Positions 22,561-35,099 of a DNA stretch of 64,000 nucleotides are shown here, piece by piece. Under the pieces are notes generated by a model. The model made no database searches. It had not been told where the DNA came from and worked only from the letters and a program-made list of their open reading frames with translations. The number at the start of each line of letters is the position of its first letter. Within the stretch, counting starts at the first letter, position 1. The stretch spans positions 1,488,001-1,552,000 of the forward strand of contig JAEQBH010000193.1 of assembly GCA_016808115.1 (NCBI GenBank), given 5' to 3'. The translations under genes were made by a program, and so were the position numbers. The stretch is from Tetrastigma voinierianum (Eukaryota > Streptophyta > Magnoliopsida > Vitales > Vitaceae).

Positions 22561-23230
22561 GCTTCCTTAGTCTTCTTTTAGCTCCAAAGGTGCCATACTT
22601 GGGAGGGGGCAATGGATATGGGTTCTGCTCTGATAGAGATCAATCTTAAATTCAATCTCTCTTTGTGGGGTAACCCCGTAGTTCATCTCCGAAGACATCC
22701 GGGAAACTGATACTACTAACACCTCCTCTGTGGTCTTTATCCTTCCTCTCCAATCAAGCTAGCTAAGAAACCTGGGCGGCTCCTGCCTTAGCTTTCAAGA
22801 ACTTACCATCATGGTAGAAAATGGACGGAAGAACTTCGGTCGCACGAAACTCAAAACTACCCCTCCCGTAATCGGGTGTAATTGCCACAAACAATCCATC
22901 ACCGCCTCGGGAAGTGGACAAAGCAAAGTCCATCCCGAATATAACATCATACCCCTTCAAATCTAGAGCAATCAAGTCCATACTAATTTGTGCTCACCAA
23001 TACGAAGCACGCAACCCTTGCAAACCTGGCTGGTACCCAATTGTTCTCCCGTGGGCAAGTCAACATTTAATGCCTACTCTAGCTTTTCAAAGTTCAATCC
23101 CAAATCAATAGCATATGTGGTGCGTATAAATGAATGAGTCGCACTAGGATCAAATAGAATTCAGGCTCATGAATTATAAAGAAGAATGATACCTTCCACA
23201 ACTGCATTGGAGACATCTTCCTCTGGCTGA
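22561..23230 (-). pseudogene. Element A aspartic protease and protease-RT linker
   Basis: At about 23130-23165 the minus strand reads ILFDPSATHSFI, matching the chromovirus protease motif LFD(S/P)GATHSF but with Ser in place of Gly. At 22763-22981 comes LKGYDVIFGMDF, the conserved second protease block (FDVILGMDWL). The protease would cleave the polyprotein. Stops break the frame, and the Gly change would probably harm catalysis. Confidence 0.78.
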
Positions 23231-24464
23231 GTCAAAGCAAACACTCTCCCTTGGATAGCATCGCCTGGGGCTCGGGCCCCTAATGTCTATTGCGGTAGTG
23301 GCCTAGGTGGGGGTGGCCTAATTGCCTGTACTGATCCTGTTGTTTGAGTATTCCTTTGAGGTGGATAAATTGGACAATGCATTCTAATATGACGTGACCT
23401 TCCATACATGTAAAGCAGGATCGTGAATCACGCCCGCTTCCCATCGGCACCTCCGAATTCTCCGGGCTAATCGGGGTCTAGGTCCTACCGTCTCTGTCCG
23501 GGGCGACGAGTGTGCCCCTCTAAACTCCACTCCACCCGCACCCGCCCGGATCGGGACCTCTCGCCCAACCTCGTCGCCACCGGGCTATCCTCTATATCCC
23601 TCTCCACGAGTGTAGCTCGATCCACCATATCCCCATAGTCTCGTATCTTGAGAGCTACTAACTTCTCTCGGATGGCCGGCCTCAAGCCCTGTTCAAAGCG
23701 CTTAGCCCGGTTGGCCTCCGTAGAGATAAACTCCATGGCATAACGGGATAGCTCAGTAAACCTCCTCTCATACTCAACCACAGTTGTGCTACCCTGTCAC
23801 AGAGCAAGAAAGTCAGCCTTCATTCTGTCCCTGACGGATTCCGGAAAATACTTGTCTTGGAAGATTTGATCGAACTCCCCCCAAGTAAGTGCACCACAAC
23901 CCTCTCCTTCTTTACTGATTTCCGCTCATGATCACTCTCCATCAAATAAATACGTCGCTGCCGACTCTAAAGTCTTCGCTACTCTCGAGGCCATCAGTTC
24001 TTTATATCACCGGGCGGATCCACCTATCCGCATCTAGGGGTTTGAGCCCTTGAAAGTGGTCGGGCTTTGCCTTTAAAAAATTCCTCGAAGAATGATCATT
24101 CTCCGATTCCTTTCTCCATCGCCTTGTGACTTGGGCCAGGGAGTGAGCCCCGCCGGTGTGGTCGTTGTTGTTGTTTATATTCTGATGTTGCACTAGGAAG
24201 TGAGTTCTCTCAAACATTGATAAATGCCATTCATAGGCATCGAGGTGGTGGCGGTGTCGACGGTGGCCAGACTTCCACAACCACGCCCACGTCCACGTCC
24301 ACGTCCTCGTCCTTGTCCACCGTCCATTCTGCACATCAATTCACAATATTAGTTCCTTGATGTAAAAGACATCCTAATTAAAATCGGTAATTCATCTTAC
24401 TCCACCCTAATCCTCTCTCCATAGTGGTACCCCATAACCTACAGCTCCCATATAAGACCTAAAG
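23231..24464 (-). pseudogene. Element A gag
   Basis: A reading frame at 24002-24334 holds the N-terminal part, ending LKPLDADRWI. After a break, 23485-23781 reads VEYERRFTELSRYA, then RFEQGLRPAIREKL and an arginine-rich tail, typical of Retrotrans_gag. A zinc-knuckle-like CFTCMEGHV..HCP remnant lies at about 23370-23410. It is the structural protein that packages the RNA. It is decayed by stops and frameshifts. Confidence 0.82.
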
Positions 24465-24481
24465 CCTAAGCTCTGATACCA
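24465..24481 (-). other. Element A primer-binding site (tRNA-iMet)
   Basis: The minus strand reads TGGTATCAGAGCTTAGG, starting five bases after the LTR end GGGCGTTACA. It is complementary to the 3' end of plant initiator tRNA-Met, the standard primer for chromoviruses. It sets both the strand of the element and the LTR boundary. Confidence 0.93.
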
Positions 24482-24485
24482 ACTT

Positions 24486-27040
24486 TGTAACGCCCTAAAT
24501 ACCCCTTGGGACGACATTACATACTAACCACCATTTACACTATGAGAGCACTAATAAAATCCATAAATAACTGGGGGTCCCATTTGACAAATTCGAAAGG
24601 TAGTCTCCTTTGTCTGGGAGCTCTACCTAAAACACAACCTCAGGCACTCTAATACATCAACTAATTGAGCCTATTTATCCATAAAATATTTACAACATTA
24701 TCCCAAAAGATTTCCATTCACCGTATGCACACCACGTAGAATCCTTCCAAAAGAATAAGCTGCTTCACGGGCCACAATATCATCTTTGTACATCTTCAAA
24801 ACTAGATATTCAATCCAGAAAATTACAAAAAATATCAGAAAATAAGCCAAAATCTAGCCTTCTTCTTCACTACCTTGGCCTCAGCTAAGTTCCTTCACTT
24901 GAGGGACCTCGGAATCTAACTTTCCTTCAAGCGAGGCCTCCCAATGCACGGGTTCCTCAGCTCCTACCACCTCCTCAAAGGAAAATAGAAGGAATGGGCA
25001 AGGGGGTGGAGCATAAAGCTCAAAAGAGGAGGTCCTCCTAACCCACAAGGTCTAGAAAAGTATGAAAAACAGTCGGTTCTATTTTTTTTATAACATATCA
25101 TAAATGTACCCATTTGCAAAAACAATGACATTGCAAATAGATCTCAAGTTTATATGAAAACACCTAAGTAAATGTACACTTAACGCATAAAACAAAATTA
25201 TAAAACAGCTTCACCAAATACCATTTAACTGTTATTTTGCAAGTGATACTAAACAAGAATCCCACCCCTATCGCTAAGTATTTTTTGTTTTTCGCATCCT
25301 ACTGGAACCTCTTGAGATAAATGAGCACCTCTTGTAATAAACCTTCACTTTCATAGTAGTATTTCTCAAGCATCCTTACTAGAACCTCTTAAGAATATTT
25401 AGAGCATCCTTACAAGGGAACCTCTCATTCATCATAGAAATTTCGCGATCTTACAAGGAACCTCTCTTGAGCATAGGTTGACCATCCTTACAAGGAACCT
25501 CTTGAGCATAGGTTGGAAGACCCTTACAAGGAACCTCTCATTCATCATAGTAGTGTTCTTGGCATCCTTACAAGGAACCTCTTGAGCATAAGTCGAGCAT
25601 CCTTACAAGGAACCTTTCATCTCCTTTTGCCTAATCACTATATCATAAATTTATCCTACCAACAATCAATCTCATAATCCAAGCCACTATACTGTAATCA
25701 CTATATTATATAACCCCCATAATATATAAGAATCCTCAGTGTTATATAAGAATCCCCATACTATATTATAATCTCCCATGCTATATAAACATCCCCATAC
25801 CATACAAGAACTCCATACCATTAGAATCCCATACTATATAAGAATCCCCCATGTTATATAAGAATCCCTATAAAGAAATCATTCTCGAGTGAGTCGGAAT
25901 CTGGCAGGGATCACTATATTAGAATCCCCCATACTATATAAGAATTCCCCATGTTATGTTAAAATCCCCCATACTATATAAGAATTCCCCATGTTATATA
26001 AGAATCCCTATAAAGAAATCATTTCCAAGTGAGCCGAAATCGAAGTAATTTCTTTTTCTTTTTAAACGGAAACATGTCCGAGTGAGTCGGAATCTGGCAG
26101 GGATCACTATATTAGAATCCCCCATACTATATAAGAATCCCCCATGTTATGTAAAAATCCCTCATACTATATAATAATCCCCCCATACTATATTAGAATC
26201 CCCCATACCATATTAGAATCTCCTAACTATATAAGAATCCCCCACCATATATTTTAATCCCCACAATATGCTTGACTCCCCCACAATGTAGTTGAATCAC
26301 TGATCTGTCTGCATTAGAATGATTACTCAACTAGACTATCTCACCACACCCACTGGATCAGCACTTAACTATCATCATAAACAACAAAGAAATAGCTAGG
26401 AAAAGGCAGAGATTGCACGTATCACTACAATGATTAGAAGAAATCAACCCAAGAACATCAAGAATAAATTCGACCTTGACATGGAGAGAGAATGATCAGA
26501 ACATATATGTTATCGATAATCAAACATACAATATAAACAACTGTATCCCAATTAGAAGAGACAGAAATCCAATTTAATCTTTTTGGTTGATATGGAGGAT
26601 CTTTGAGTTATGATCCCAACCGCCTTAAATCTCCTAGCTTAGCCTTCTTTTCTTCTACTCAAATGATCCCTAGGGTTTCAAAAGGAGTGTGGGGGTGAGA
26701 GTGGAGTGAAACAAAATGAAGGAAATGGAGTGAAAAATGGGTTTACGTAAAGCAATCCCGCAGCTTATTGTTCATGGGATATTTTTTTGGGTTTTTCTTC
26801 AAAATTACAGTTTTGCCACTACACTCTCAAATTCAGTCTATAGGACTACTCTAAGGTTTTTCGACATTCCGGATTCATTTTTAATGTTATTTTAACCTAA
26901 AAACCTTTATTTCTATGATTTATGTAACCATTTTTATATTTATCATTTTTATACTTTGATTTAAGAGGTAAAAAGGGGAATGTTAATTGCAACAAAACTA
27001 ATTGGATGATTATTGATATTTAGACATGTGGGGGTTTACA
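24486..27040 (-). repeat. Element A 5' LTR (complete)
   Basis: This 2,555 bp LTR has termini TGTAAA... and ...GTTACA on the minus strand. It contains two repeat zones: units of about 35 bp with GAGCATCCTTACAAGGAACC (about 25390-25620), and an AT-rich minisatellite with ATACTATATAAGAATCCCC (about 25690-26290). A single CCTCT at 25421-25425 marks the empty site where element C entered the other LTR. There is no coding content. Confidence 0.9.
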
Positions 27041-27045
27041 ATATA
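27041..27045. other. Target-site duplication of element A, right copy (ATATA)
   Basis: It matches 2575-2579. Removing A and one copy joins the two halves of the En/Spm fragment. Confidence 0.75.
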
Positions 27046-27761
27046 ATTAAGAGGTTTCATTTTCAAACAATAGCATTACAATTTAGAAGAATAGTAATTG
27101 GCATACCAATATTAAGGCCCAAAGCTTTTCCTTTGCATAATTACTAACGTGATGCCAATCTTGGACTTGGATGGGTACATTGTGTTGAGATCGTACCAAT
27201 GTCCCCATGTAACTAGAAAGTCTTTCGCCGTTGTCATGATAAACAACTTGGTCTTTTGTATTGAAATGTGTTGATTTTTTTTCGTCGGGGTTTCATGCTG
27301 GCAAATCCAAGTTACGCTACAATACATGTCCTCTTTTCCTGTGAGGAACCTTCTAAAAGTAAGAATGAAATTATAAGAAACATAATTTATTTTCTTATAT
27401 AAAATTAAATAATCGATTTTCATTATTTGAGAAATTAAACATATGTAAACACAAATATCATAAGTAAAGCTAAGCATAATTATCTTAAACATACTACACT
27501 TGACCTGGGCATTCCAGAAGGACCAAAATCACCAGAACTAGTAGAAGTAATTGCAAGTAGTTGTAAATGCATGTTCTATTGTAGATTGTCTGAGTCATCC
27601 TCTAGAGACACTGTCTGTACTCTTCCTCTTCGATGAGACATTTCTCATATAATAACGTAATTTATAAAATGAAATATAAATTAGTTACATAAATAACATG
27701 GAATAAATTACAACGTATATATCAAATAATATATATTTATATGCTTACCAATATTATTAAC
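27046..27761 (-). pseudogene. En/Spm Transposase_24-type gene, N-terminal part
   Basis: This continues the minus-strand fragment at 1395-2579. A possible start near 27635 reads MSHRRGRVQTVSLEDDSDN before a stop, the basic low-complexity N-terminus usual in this family. At 27112-27330 a frame contains a YPSKSKIGITL-like stretch I cannot assign. AT-rich bases 27340-27500 may be an intron. Element D inserts at 27762. Confidence 0.5.
27757..27761. other. Presumed target duplication of element D, left copy (TTAAC)
   Basis: These five bases precede the TGTAAAACC terminus of the 5' LTR of D. The right-hand copy is not in view, because D is cut by element E and may resume beyond the window. Confidence 0.35.
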
Positions 27762-29272
27762 TGTAAAACCTAGGAAAAATTCAATTTTTCTGAAAAAGGG
27801 TAAAACGGTAATTTTGGTTGAAAACCGGAAATTTTATAGATCTCGGATGATGAAACAGACTTCACCGTTGAATTCATCTCGTGAATCTGAAGCATCTTTC
27901 GGTTTACGATTCGAGTCACTTAAATTTCATGTTTTTCGAGGCATCGGGTGTTGGGTGATACATGACATGATATGCAGTACAGAGTCATCACATCGTTTTA
28001 AGTGTCAAGTGTAGGAAATAATGGGAAAGATAAAAAAAAAAAAAAAAAAGGTTCATGGCCGTGAAGGTGAGGTGCCCTGTTTTATGTGGGTCCGAGATTT
28101 GGGCCATTTTGTGTGTTATTGTTGGAAAAATAAATAACATGCTGTTGTGTGTAAAAATCATGTTAATATGTGTTTGCGTGATGTATTAACATGGAAATTA
28201 TATTTAGGAAATATAATTATCCAGAATTTATAAATGTTGTATGTAGTATGACATAGCATGAAATGACATGATATATTTTTGAAGGTGCATGGTCATATCA
28301 GATTGAATCGGTGTGGGTGGAATGGTAGCCATATTCACCATTATTGATGAATGTGTAGTGAGCTCGAAAATTGGGACAACGTCCAAAATTGAGACTCACA
28401 GGTGCATAAAAATCATAATAATAAATTTTGTGTGTTTAATTAAAGCGAGATGGGTGCAGATCCCCCTCCAGGGTGAAAGACCTAAATTTTATTCTCGGTT
28501 AGACATATGCGTCCAACGATGTAAGTTTGTGAAAGTGTCAGAAGGTGTACGAAGCTTGTGGTGAGACCCCGGAAATTCGCCACCCATGGAAACACACGGG
28601 ATTTGGTAAAATTGAATAAACATTAGAGGGTTATCCAATGGGTTAAGTCATTGGGTGAAACACCAATGACTGGTTTTCACACTCTGGTATTGCAGGGAGG
28701 GGAGTCAAATTGGACGGGTTGTGGGTATGAGGAGTCTCATCTCATGCATGATACATAACATTTGATATAGGATTTGCATTATTTATATGGAATGTGATTA
28801 GATCGCTTATGGCTAAGTATTGCATGTGTATTTTAGGCGGGGAGTACTGTGAGAAGAATTTTTCTAATGGCATTGCTCACTCCATTGTGGACCCTTTCGC
28901 GCATTGTGGTGCACAGGAGACGACGCTCCTATGAGGCCATGATTATGAAGAAGGCCGATGTGTAGCCTGGATATTATTTTTGTAAAAAGTATTTTATATA
29001 AAAGAATTGTAATCAAATTATTTTGGGACTATTGTCTAAATACTGCATGTAATTTGCAAGAGAATATGGATTGACCTCTTACGAGCCATAATAAGTGTTT
29101 TACTTTCATTTTAGATTTAAATGTGAATGAAATGGATCTCTGCAAAGGGATGTATTGAGGTGTGCCGAGTAACCTGTCCACTCTGCAGTTGTGATATAGT
29201 CAGATATCGGGGATACGACAGATGGACCCTCGTGTGGTCATTACTACTCGTTGAGACCTCGATGGGTTACAG
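27762..29272 (+). repeat. Element D 5' LTR, first part
   Basis: It starts TGTAAAACCTAGG and is non-coding. It includes a poly-A run (28034-28048) followed by GGTTCATGGCCGTGAAGG, an arrangement also seen in reverse complement in the C-family LTR. The GTGGTGAGACCCCGG and ATGAGGCCATG segments are typical of chromovirus LTRs. It is interrupted at 29272 by copia element G. Confidence 0.65.
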
Positions 29273-30921
29273 TGTCAAAATGGTGCCCTAAAAGCTTGTA
29301 ATTTGTACTCGTTTCATGAAAACAATTTCATATATTTGATTCTTTGTACATGTGTTGTATAATTTAGTAAATATCATAAAATCCCAAGCTTATTAATGTA
29401 ACTATAATCTGGGTAAATAATACTATATATGAGATGATCAAGATTATATAATAAACTAAACGTCCGTAGTAAATCAAAGTAGGGATCTTGATCTAGGATA
29501 CCACTCAGTACGTGTGTCCACTAACATTAAGAATGCAAAGAATCTTGATCCGGATTATCGATGTAGTGACATTAAATGGAGGTGTTTTATGTAACTGGAC
29601 ATAGAGGCCAGACCAGACGTGCGGATTAAACTCTTAAATAATACATTGTTACAATTAAGAGTTTAAACTCGTGTCTCTAGATGATCATATGCGATTGGAT
29701 CTTTAATCCTCGAGTAGCCATGGACTCCTCGTCTATTTCCAATATGGCCTTTTATCTATAGGTTACGGCCCGTCCTAAGACAAAGCCCAATACTTAAGGT
29801 TCCTGGGAGTCTAATGGTGATAGGTAGGTCGGGAACATGTCCTAGCGCATATGGAATCCAAACTCTCTGGTAGTCGGATAACGGTTCATTTAAGTGTTAC
29901 CTGAACTGAATGTCAGCATTTGAGCGCCTAATTTATATTAGGTTTATAAATTGAATTATTTTACTAGTGAATTAATGGAACTTTAAGGACAAAGATATCA
30001 CTAGATGTGGTAAAACGGTAAATTTCATCTAGCCTCTAATGACGGACCAATTCTTGGGTGATCGAATCGCATATAATTGACTCAGATTAATGGACTGGCT
30101 CTCGAGTACTACGCAAATGTAATTATATGGGTTCGCTGATTTTAGTGGAATATTGAACACAAATTAGATTAATTGATTAAAGAGTTTATTTAATATCAAA
30201 TTTACTGAGCTTTGGAATTACAGTCCATAGGTCCCTAGGCCACTTCTCGTAGAAACACCGTGATAGGATTAAATTAACAAAGAAATCCCTTAGAGGGCAT
30301 AGTTGTAAAAGAAATTGTTTCATAGCAACTATGTAGTAATTATTGGATAATTAAATGTTAATTAATTAATTATTGAATTAATTAATTAATAGTAATTACT
30401 ATATGGATGAAACGGTTAATTGAGAAATTAATTCTATTTATTTTGTCACTAATTTGAAATTAATTTTAATTCAAATATTAAATATACCACTTGATCCAAT
30501 GGTTGAGATCAATTCAAGGCATATTATAAATAGAAACAAAACCCTAGGCTTCAAGGGGTGATAAAAAATTAGAGGAAAAAAAGGAGACAAAGAGTTTCAC
30601 TTTTTTTGCCTCCATCTAACCCTCTTGATCTCATTTGTTGTGAATATCAAGAGTTCTAAAAATAAAACCTTTGTTAATCTGTACGGCCACACGTACCCTG
30701 TATTGAAGAGGAATGGCTTGGAAGATCGTGGAAAAAAAGGATCTTGAGTTGTCAACCCTACTTGCCAGAAAAATCTCCTTAATTTGATTGAGGTTATTCT
30801 TCTCTATTGTTTGTTGATTAGTATTCATGTACCATAGGATCGTAAAAAGATTTTTTATTAATTTTTAAAATTTATCAATGTACCTTCCACAGAAACTTTG
30901 TTATGAACTTTAAAACCTTCA
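29273..30921 (+). repeat. Element G 5' LTR
   Basis: This 1,649 bp LTR starts TGTCAAAATGGTGCCCTAAA and ends AACCTTCA. It matches 36707-38401 throughout. A clear TATA box (TATAAATAG, 30525-30533) lies about 390 bp before the end, a plausible LTR promoter. The stretch after it includes AACCCTAGGCTTCAAGG, the likely transcript start. Confidence 0.9.
30525..30533 (+). promoter_or_regulatory. TATA box in element G 5' LTR
   Basis: TATAAATAG fits the plant TATA consensus and lies within the 5' LTR upstream of the likely transcript start. The matching place in the 3' LTR (about 37989) reads TATTACAAG, so the motif is lost there. Confidence 0.6.
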
Positions 30922-30937
30922 CCGTATCGAGCGGTCT
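30922..30937 (+). other. Element G primer-binding site (tRNA-iMet, degraded)
   Basis: CCGTATCGAGCGGTC directly follows the LTR end and resembles TGGTATCAGAGCGGTC, the usual copia tRNA-Met site, with several mismatches. Confidence 0.6.
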
Positions 30938-32726
30938 ATGTGTATATGCATATTAATGCGTATGTGGGCATTCTACATTATTTGATAATCTGTGATGTAT
31001 AATTGTTATATATTGATGAATGTTTGAATGTATGGATTTTTTAAAGGGTCGTTAATTGTTTGGTGTTTTGGGTTAAGATTTCTTGATTTCTTTTTAGATC
31101 TTGTGTAAGCCATAATGGGGCATAAGTTTTTTTTGTAATTTATTTTTGTTAAAATCTGCACACAAGAAGATCAGATCAAGATCTAGAAAGTGATCAACAG
31201 ATGGATTGTAGCCACACCACTCAACTTTCTATACCTTCAAAAATCGTCTTATATGGACATCTAGAGAGAATGTTATGTCTAAAATACGGAAAGACGCTTA
31301 AGTGATACCTTGATGACGTAAACAACTCATTTCTTATTCTTTTGGCTCTTCATTACTTTATTTTCTGGGCCCTATGGCTTGTTGGACCACAGTGGTGACT
31401 GTGACCTAAGTCCAAAAGGCCTAAAAGTGTTTTAGGGTCTCATGGAGAAAAAGCTGGTTTCTGGGCTCACAATAAAGAGTTATTGAATTTACCTAAAAGC
31501 AGTTTCCTGGGGTTATTGAATCAAGAGTTGGGCGGATCGGCTTTTACACAAAGAGTCAAGAGCAAGGAGTTATGTAACTCGCAGCCCAACCTTTTAATTT
31601 ATTTATTTTATTTACAAGGGTTGTAATTTTAGAAATACCCAAGACACTACCGCTTTCTTTTATTTATTTATTTTATCCTTTATTGTTATTGATATGATTG
31701 ATAAAATGTCCATGCATTTAACATGCCATACATGAATGCCCACATTTAATGCTTTTGCATACATATCATTTCCTAGAACATGATAATTAGGATTGTCCTA
31801 TGCTTATCTTGTTTATCTTGGTGGAACAGTTTAATTAAATAATGTGCTTAGTTTAATTAGCAAACTTAGTAAAATTGCAGCTAATTTAATTAGGGTTTTG
31901 CATATCATCTTGAAAAGCCCAGATTTTTCCAACGCTAATAAAATAAAGATTTTATTGATTAATGGTAAATTTGACTTAGGCCCAACTATTTTATATACTA
32001 GGTTTACCTAATAGTTAGGCCCACTTAATTTATGGATTAGATTGTCTAATTTTAATTAGTACCAATAGAATTGACTCATAATTTGATTAGAGTGCACACA
32101 TCTTAGTAATTAATTATATAGGATATAATAATTGGCTAGGATTATAAGACATATGATGTTTTATAAATAGAAAACACTTATTTCAAAATAGTGAGTAGAA
32201 GGTTATATGACAATATACCCTACTAGCCTCCATTATTAGTGTAACACCGTGAGATACAGATAATCAGGACGCTTAGGATTTCATTCCTCCTACGGAGGGT
32301 TTCTATCTATATTAATATCAAGGTTGACTCCTTAGAGATAGGATTGAGTGATGTATTTCGTAGATTTATTCTACCATACGGCGGTAATTTTGTTAAGTCA
32401 TTAAATCAAAATAATGGGTCACACACTCACAAGGGTATGGTTAAACTGTTCATCATACCTTGACCAAATTTTGACGGTAGTTAATAAATAAAAGAAACTA
32501 TGAGATATTTTGATTTTTGCTTATTAATTTGAGATAGTCTCAAAGTTGATTTGAAATTTGTATGACTAATTCACACCTATATTAATGTTGAAGTAATTTA
32601 TTGTATTAGCATAAGGTTTTATGTGTTTTACTTGTCGCATTCATGCATCACGCTTACTTTTCCAAAAGCTTGTGATATTTATTTTCTCATTTATAGTAAT
32701 TGTTTGAGTTATTTAATTTTGTAACT
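30938..32726 (+). other. Element G long leader, or candidate nested insertion
   Basis: These 1.8 kb lie between the primer site and gag with no coding region. A TATA-like TTTATAAATAG at about 32160, long AT-rich stretches, and a TGTTATGTCTAAAATACGG start near 31270 resemble LTR structure, so a solo LTR may be nested here. I could not find a matching end or target duplication. Confidence 0.35.
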
Positions 32727-33770
32727 ATGTCATCAAACAAACTACATTATCGCTTTTTACTTCAATGAAAACTGGAGTGGTGATAACTTCGCTAAATAGA
32801 AGTCAAACACATTATCAGAAGCACTTGAGAGAACCAAAAGTTCGTTTCACCGAGGAATGTCCCTCCGTAGCCCCCTCGCTAATGCTTCGTATCTGATGAA
32901 ATAAAGATATTGATTCATTCCAACAACAAAGCCCGCTGTTACATGCTTGCTAGCATGAACAATGTTCTTAGGAAGAAGCATGAGGACATGAAAATTTCAT
33001 ATGAGATATGGGAATCTCTCTAGGCCATGTTTGGGCAAAAATCTAACCAGTGTCGTCATGAAGCTACTTGTAGCTACATGAACGCTAAGATGAAGAAAGG
33101 AGTTTCAGTCAGGGAACATGTTTTGAACATGATCAACCTGATGCATGAGGCGGAGATACATGAGGCCACCATTAATGAGCGTACTCAAGTTAGTATTATC
33201 CTTGAGTCCCTCACATTGGCTTTCTCGTAGTTCCCTACCAACTATGTTATGAACAAGTCAAAAGATAACATGACTAGCTCCCTAACAACCTGTAGGACTT
33301 TGAGGCCATAAGTAAGACTAGGCTCAAAGAGGGCGAAGCAAATGTTGCCGAAAGATAGCCATCTTCCTCTTTCCGTAGCAAGCAAGAATACAAAGATGAA
33401 GAACACACAAGGTGGGTCCTCGAGCACAAATCCCAAGAAAGGAACTAAAGGTAGGTAGCACCCAAGGACAAGCAGCTTCCAAAGGAAAGTGTCACTATGG
33501 GTTGAAGGTCACTAGAAGAGAAACTGTAACAAGTATCTCTTCGAATTGAAGGACAAAAAGAAAGGTGAATATGATTTGGCCGGTTTCAGGTTTCACGAGT
33601 GGAAGATGATTGTCACCCCGATAGTTGATTTAGAGCCTACTAACCATGTTTGTTCTTGCAGATGCTTAGTTCTTCGAGGGAACTTGTCGATAGGGACGCA
33701 TTATGAGAGCTGCAATGGGGAGGTCGTCTCAAGAAAGGTAGCGGAGTCGCTGCTTAAATTTTAGGAATAA
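32727..33770 (+). pseudogene. Element G gag and protease
   Basis: The ATG at 32727 is the most plausible gag start. At 33027-33230 the frame reads MFGQKSNQCRHEA, then MKKGVSVREHVLNMI and SIILESL, the conserved core of copia gag. A weak zinc knuckle follows near 33486-33530. At 33594-33660 VDLEPTNHVCS replaces the normal protease motif (I/V)DSGATNHVCS. Ser and Gly of the active-site triad are therefore changed, and the enzyme would be dead even without the frameshifts. Confidence 0.85.
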
Positions 33771-34059
33771 ATTTCTTTGTTTTGAAATAATGTATTTTTT
33801 ATTTTGTTTTTAGGAGAAATTTGATTTCCTCTGCTTTCTATGTTGCATGAACAATTATTTACTATTTCTTTTATGAATAATGAGATTGTTATTTCAAGAA
33901 ATGGTTTAGATATTTATCATGCAAAACCCGAAAAATGGGTCAGACGCCTAAGGCCAATCGAGCGATCATTAAATAATTAAGAATTATTCAGCAGAACATC
34001 CTAAATCTAACAAACATCAAAAAGTTTCCCATAGTGATAACATCGCATCTTTGGCATCT

Positions 34060-35020
34060 CAAAGTTAGCCTACATTAACCTTGGATGTATCAAAACCAGC
34101 TTAGTAAAGGATGGTCCTTAAGAAAGCTAAATGTTGCACTCTTCCCGTTTATGAACTCATGAGAAGATAAACGACTAAGAGACCTTTTCGAAGAAAGGGC
34201 GAGAGATACAAAGAACCTCTTCAACTTGTACATAGCGACGTATGCGGTCCACTAAGTGTACAAGCTAGAGGTGGTTATGAATATTTCGTCATCTTCATTG
34301 ACGATTATTCAAGATATGGTTATGTATACCTAATGCACAAGAAATCTGAGCCTTTTGGAAAGTTTAAATTCATGCAGTGGTTTAAAAGGAAGCTAGGGTA
34401 AATCACTAAAAACTTTGACAGATCGAGAGGTGAATACCTTTGATAATGAGTTCATGGATCATTTTATTTGAGCATGGAATCCTATCCCAACTCATTAACA
34501 CTGAACACCATAGCGTCGGTGTTGTAGAAAGGAGAAATAGGACGCTAGATATGAAGTTAGATCAATGATGAGCTACTCCTCGCTACTAATCCCATTTTAG
34601 GGATATTCACGCAACCGCATTTATATTTTGAATGTAATTCCATCTAAGTCAATCCAAAAGACACCCTTAGAGTTATGGAATGGACATAAACCTAGTTTAC
34701 GTCACTTTCGCGATATGGGGTGTTCATACACGTGCTGAAAGGAAAGATCGTGAAGTTGAACCTTGGGTACGTATGTGTATGTTTGTAAGCTATCCAAAAG
34801 GCACAAGGGAGGTTTGTTTTATAGTCCTTCGGATAAGAAAGTATTTGTATCGACAAATGCGACTTTTCTCGAAGATGACTATATGACAAACTTCAAACCT
34901 CGCAGTAAGGTTGTACTGGAGGAACTACGTTTTGATCAGATCAGAAAATCACCATCAACCACTGACGAACGACAAAGTCAAGAGACCATTATTCCTATTC
35001 GTATCATTCGTACCTGACGT
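34060..35020 (+). pseudogene. Element G integrase
   Basis: In one frame 34200-34380 reads PLQLVHSDVCGPL then GGYEYFVIFIDDYSRYGYVY, the copia integrase core with its first catalytic Asp (SDVCGP) and the second block. The DRGGEY region near 34420-34440 is damaged. At 34590-34720 comes NVIPSKSIQKTPLELWNGHK, and 34763-35017 gives the C-terminal GLFYSPSDKKVFVS..ATFLEDD. It inserts retrotransposon DNA. Several frameshifts. Confidence 0.88.
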
Positions 35021-35099
35021 AGCCGGAGGGTAAAGTGGAGACTACCATCCCGCTACTGACATGAAGGAGAAGTACAATTTCAGTGGCCACGCCAATCAG

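Larger units (their letters stand above)
2580..27040 (-). mobile_element. Element A: Ty3/gypsy chromovirus with nested insertions, decayed
   Basis: This is a full-structure LTR retrotransposon on the minus strand. Its 5' LTR is at 24486-27040, the tRNA-Met primer site at 24465-24481, the gag-pol body at 19803-24465 and the polypurine tract at 19803-19818. The 3' LTR occupies 2580-4921 plus 18316-19802. The domain order gag, protease, RT, RNase H, integrase and C-terminal chromodomain defines a chromovirus; the long LTRs and chromodomain suggest a Tekay/Del-like lineage (inference). The 24.5 kb span is inflated by nested element C (which contains B) and by a tandem duplication; without them it would be roughly 9.7 kb. 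Many stops and frameshifts make it non-functional. Confidence 0.88.
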
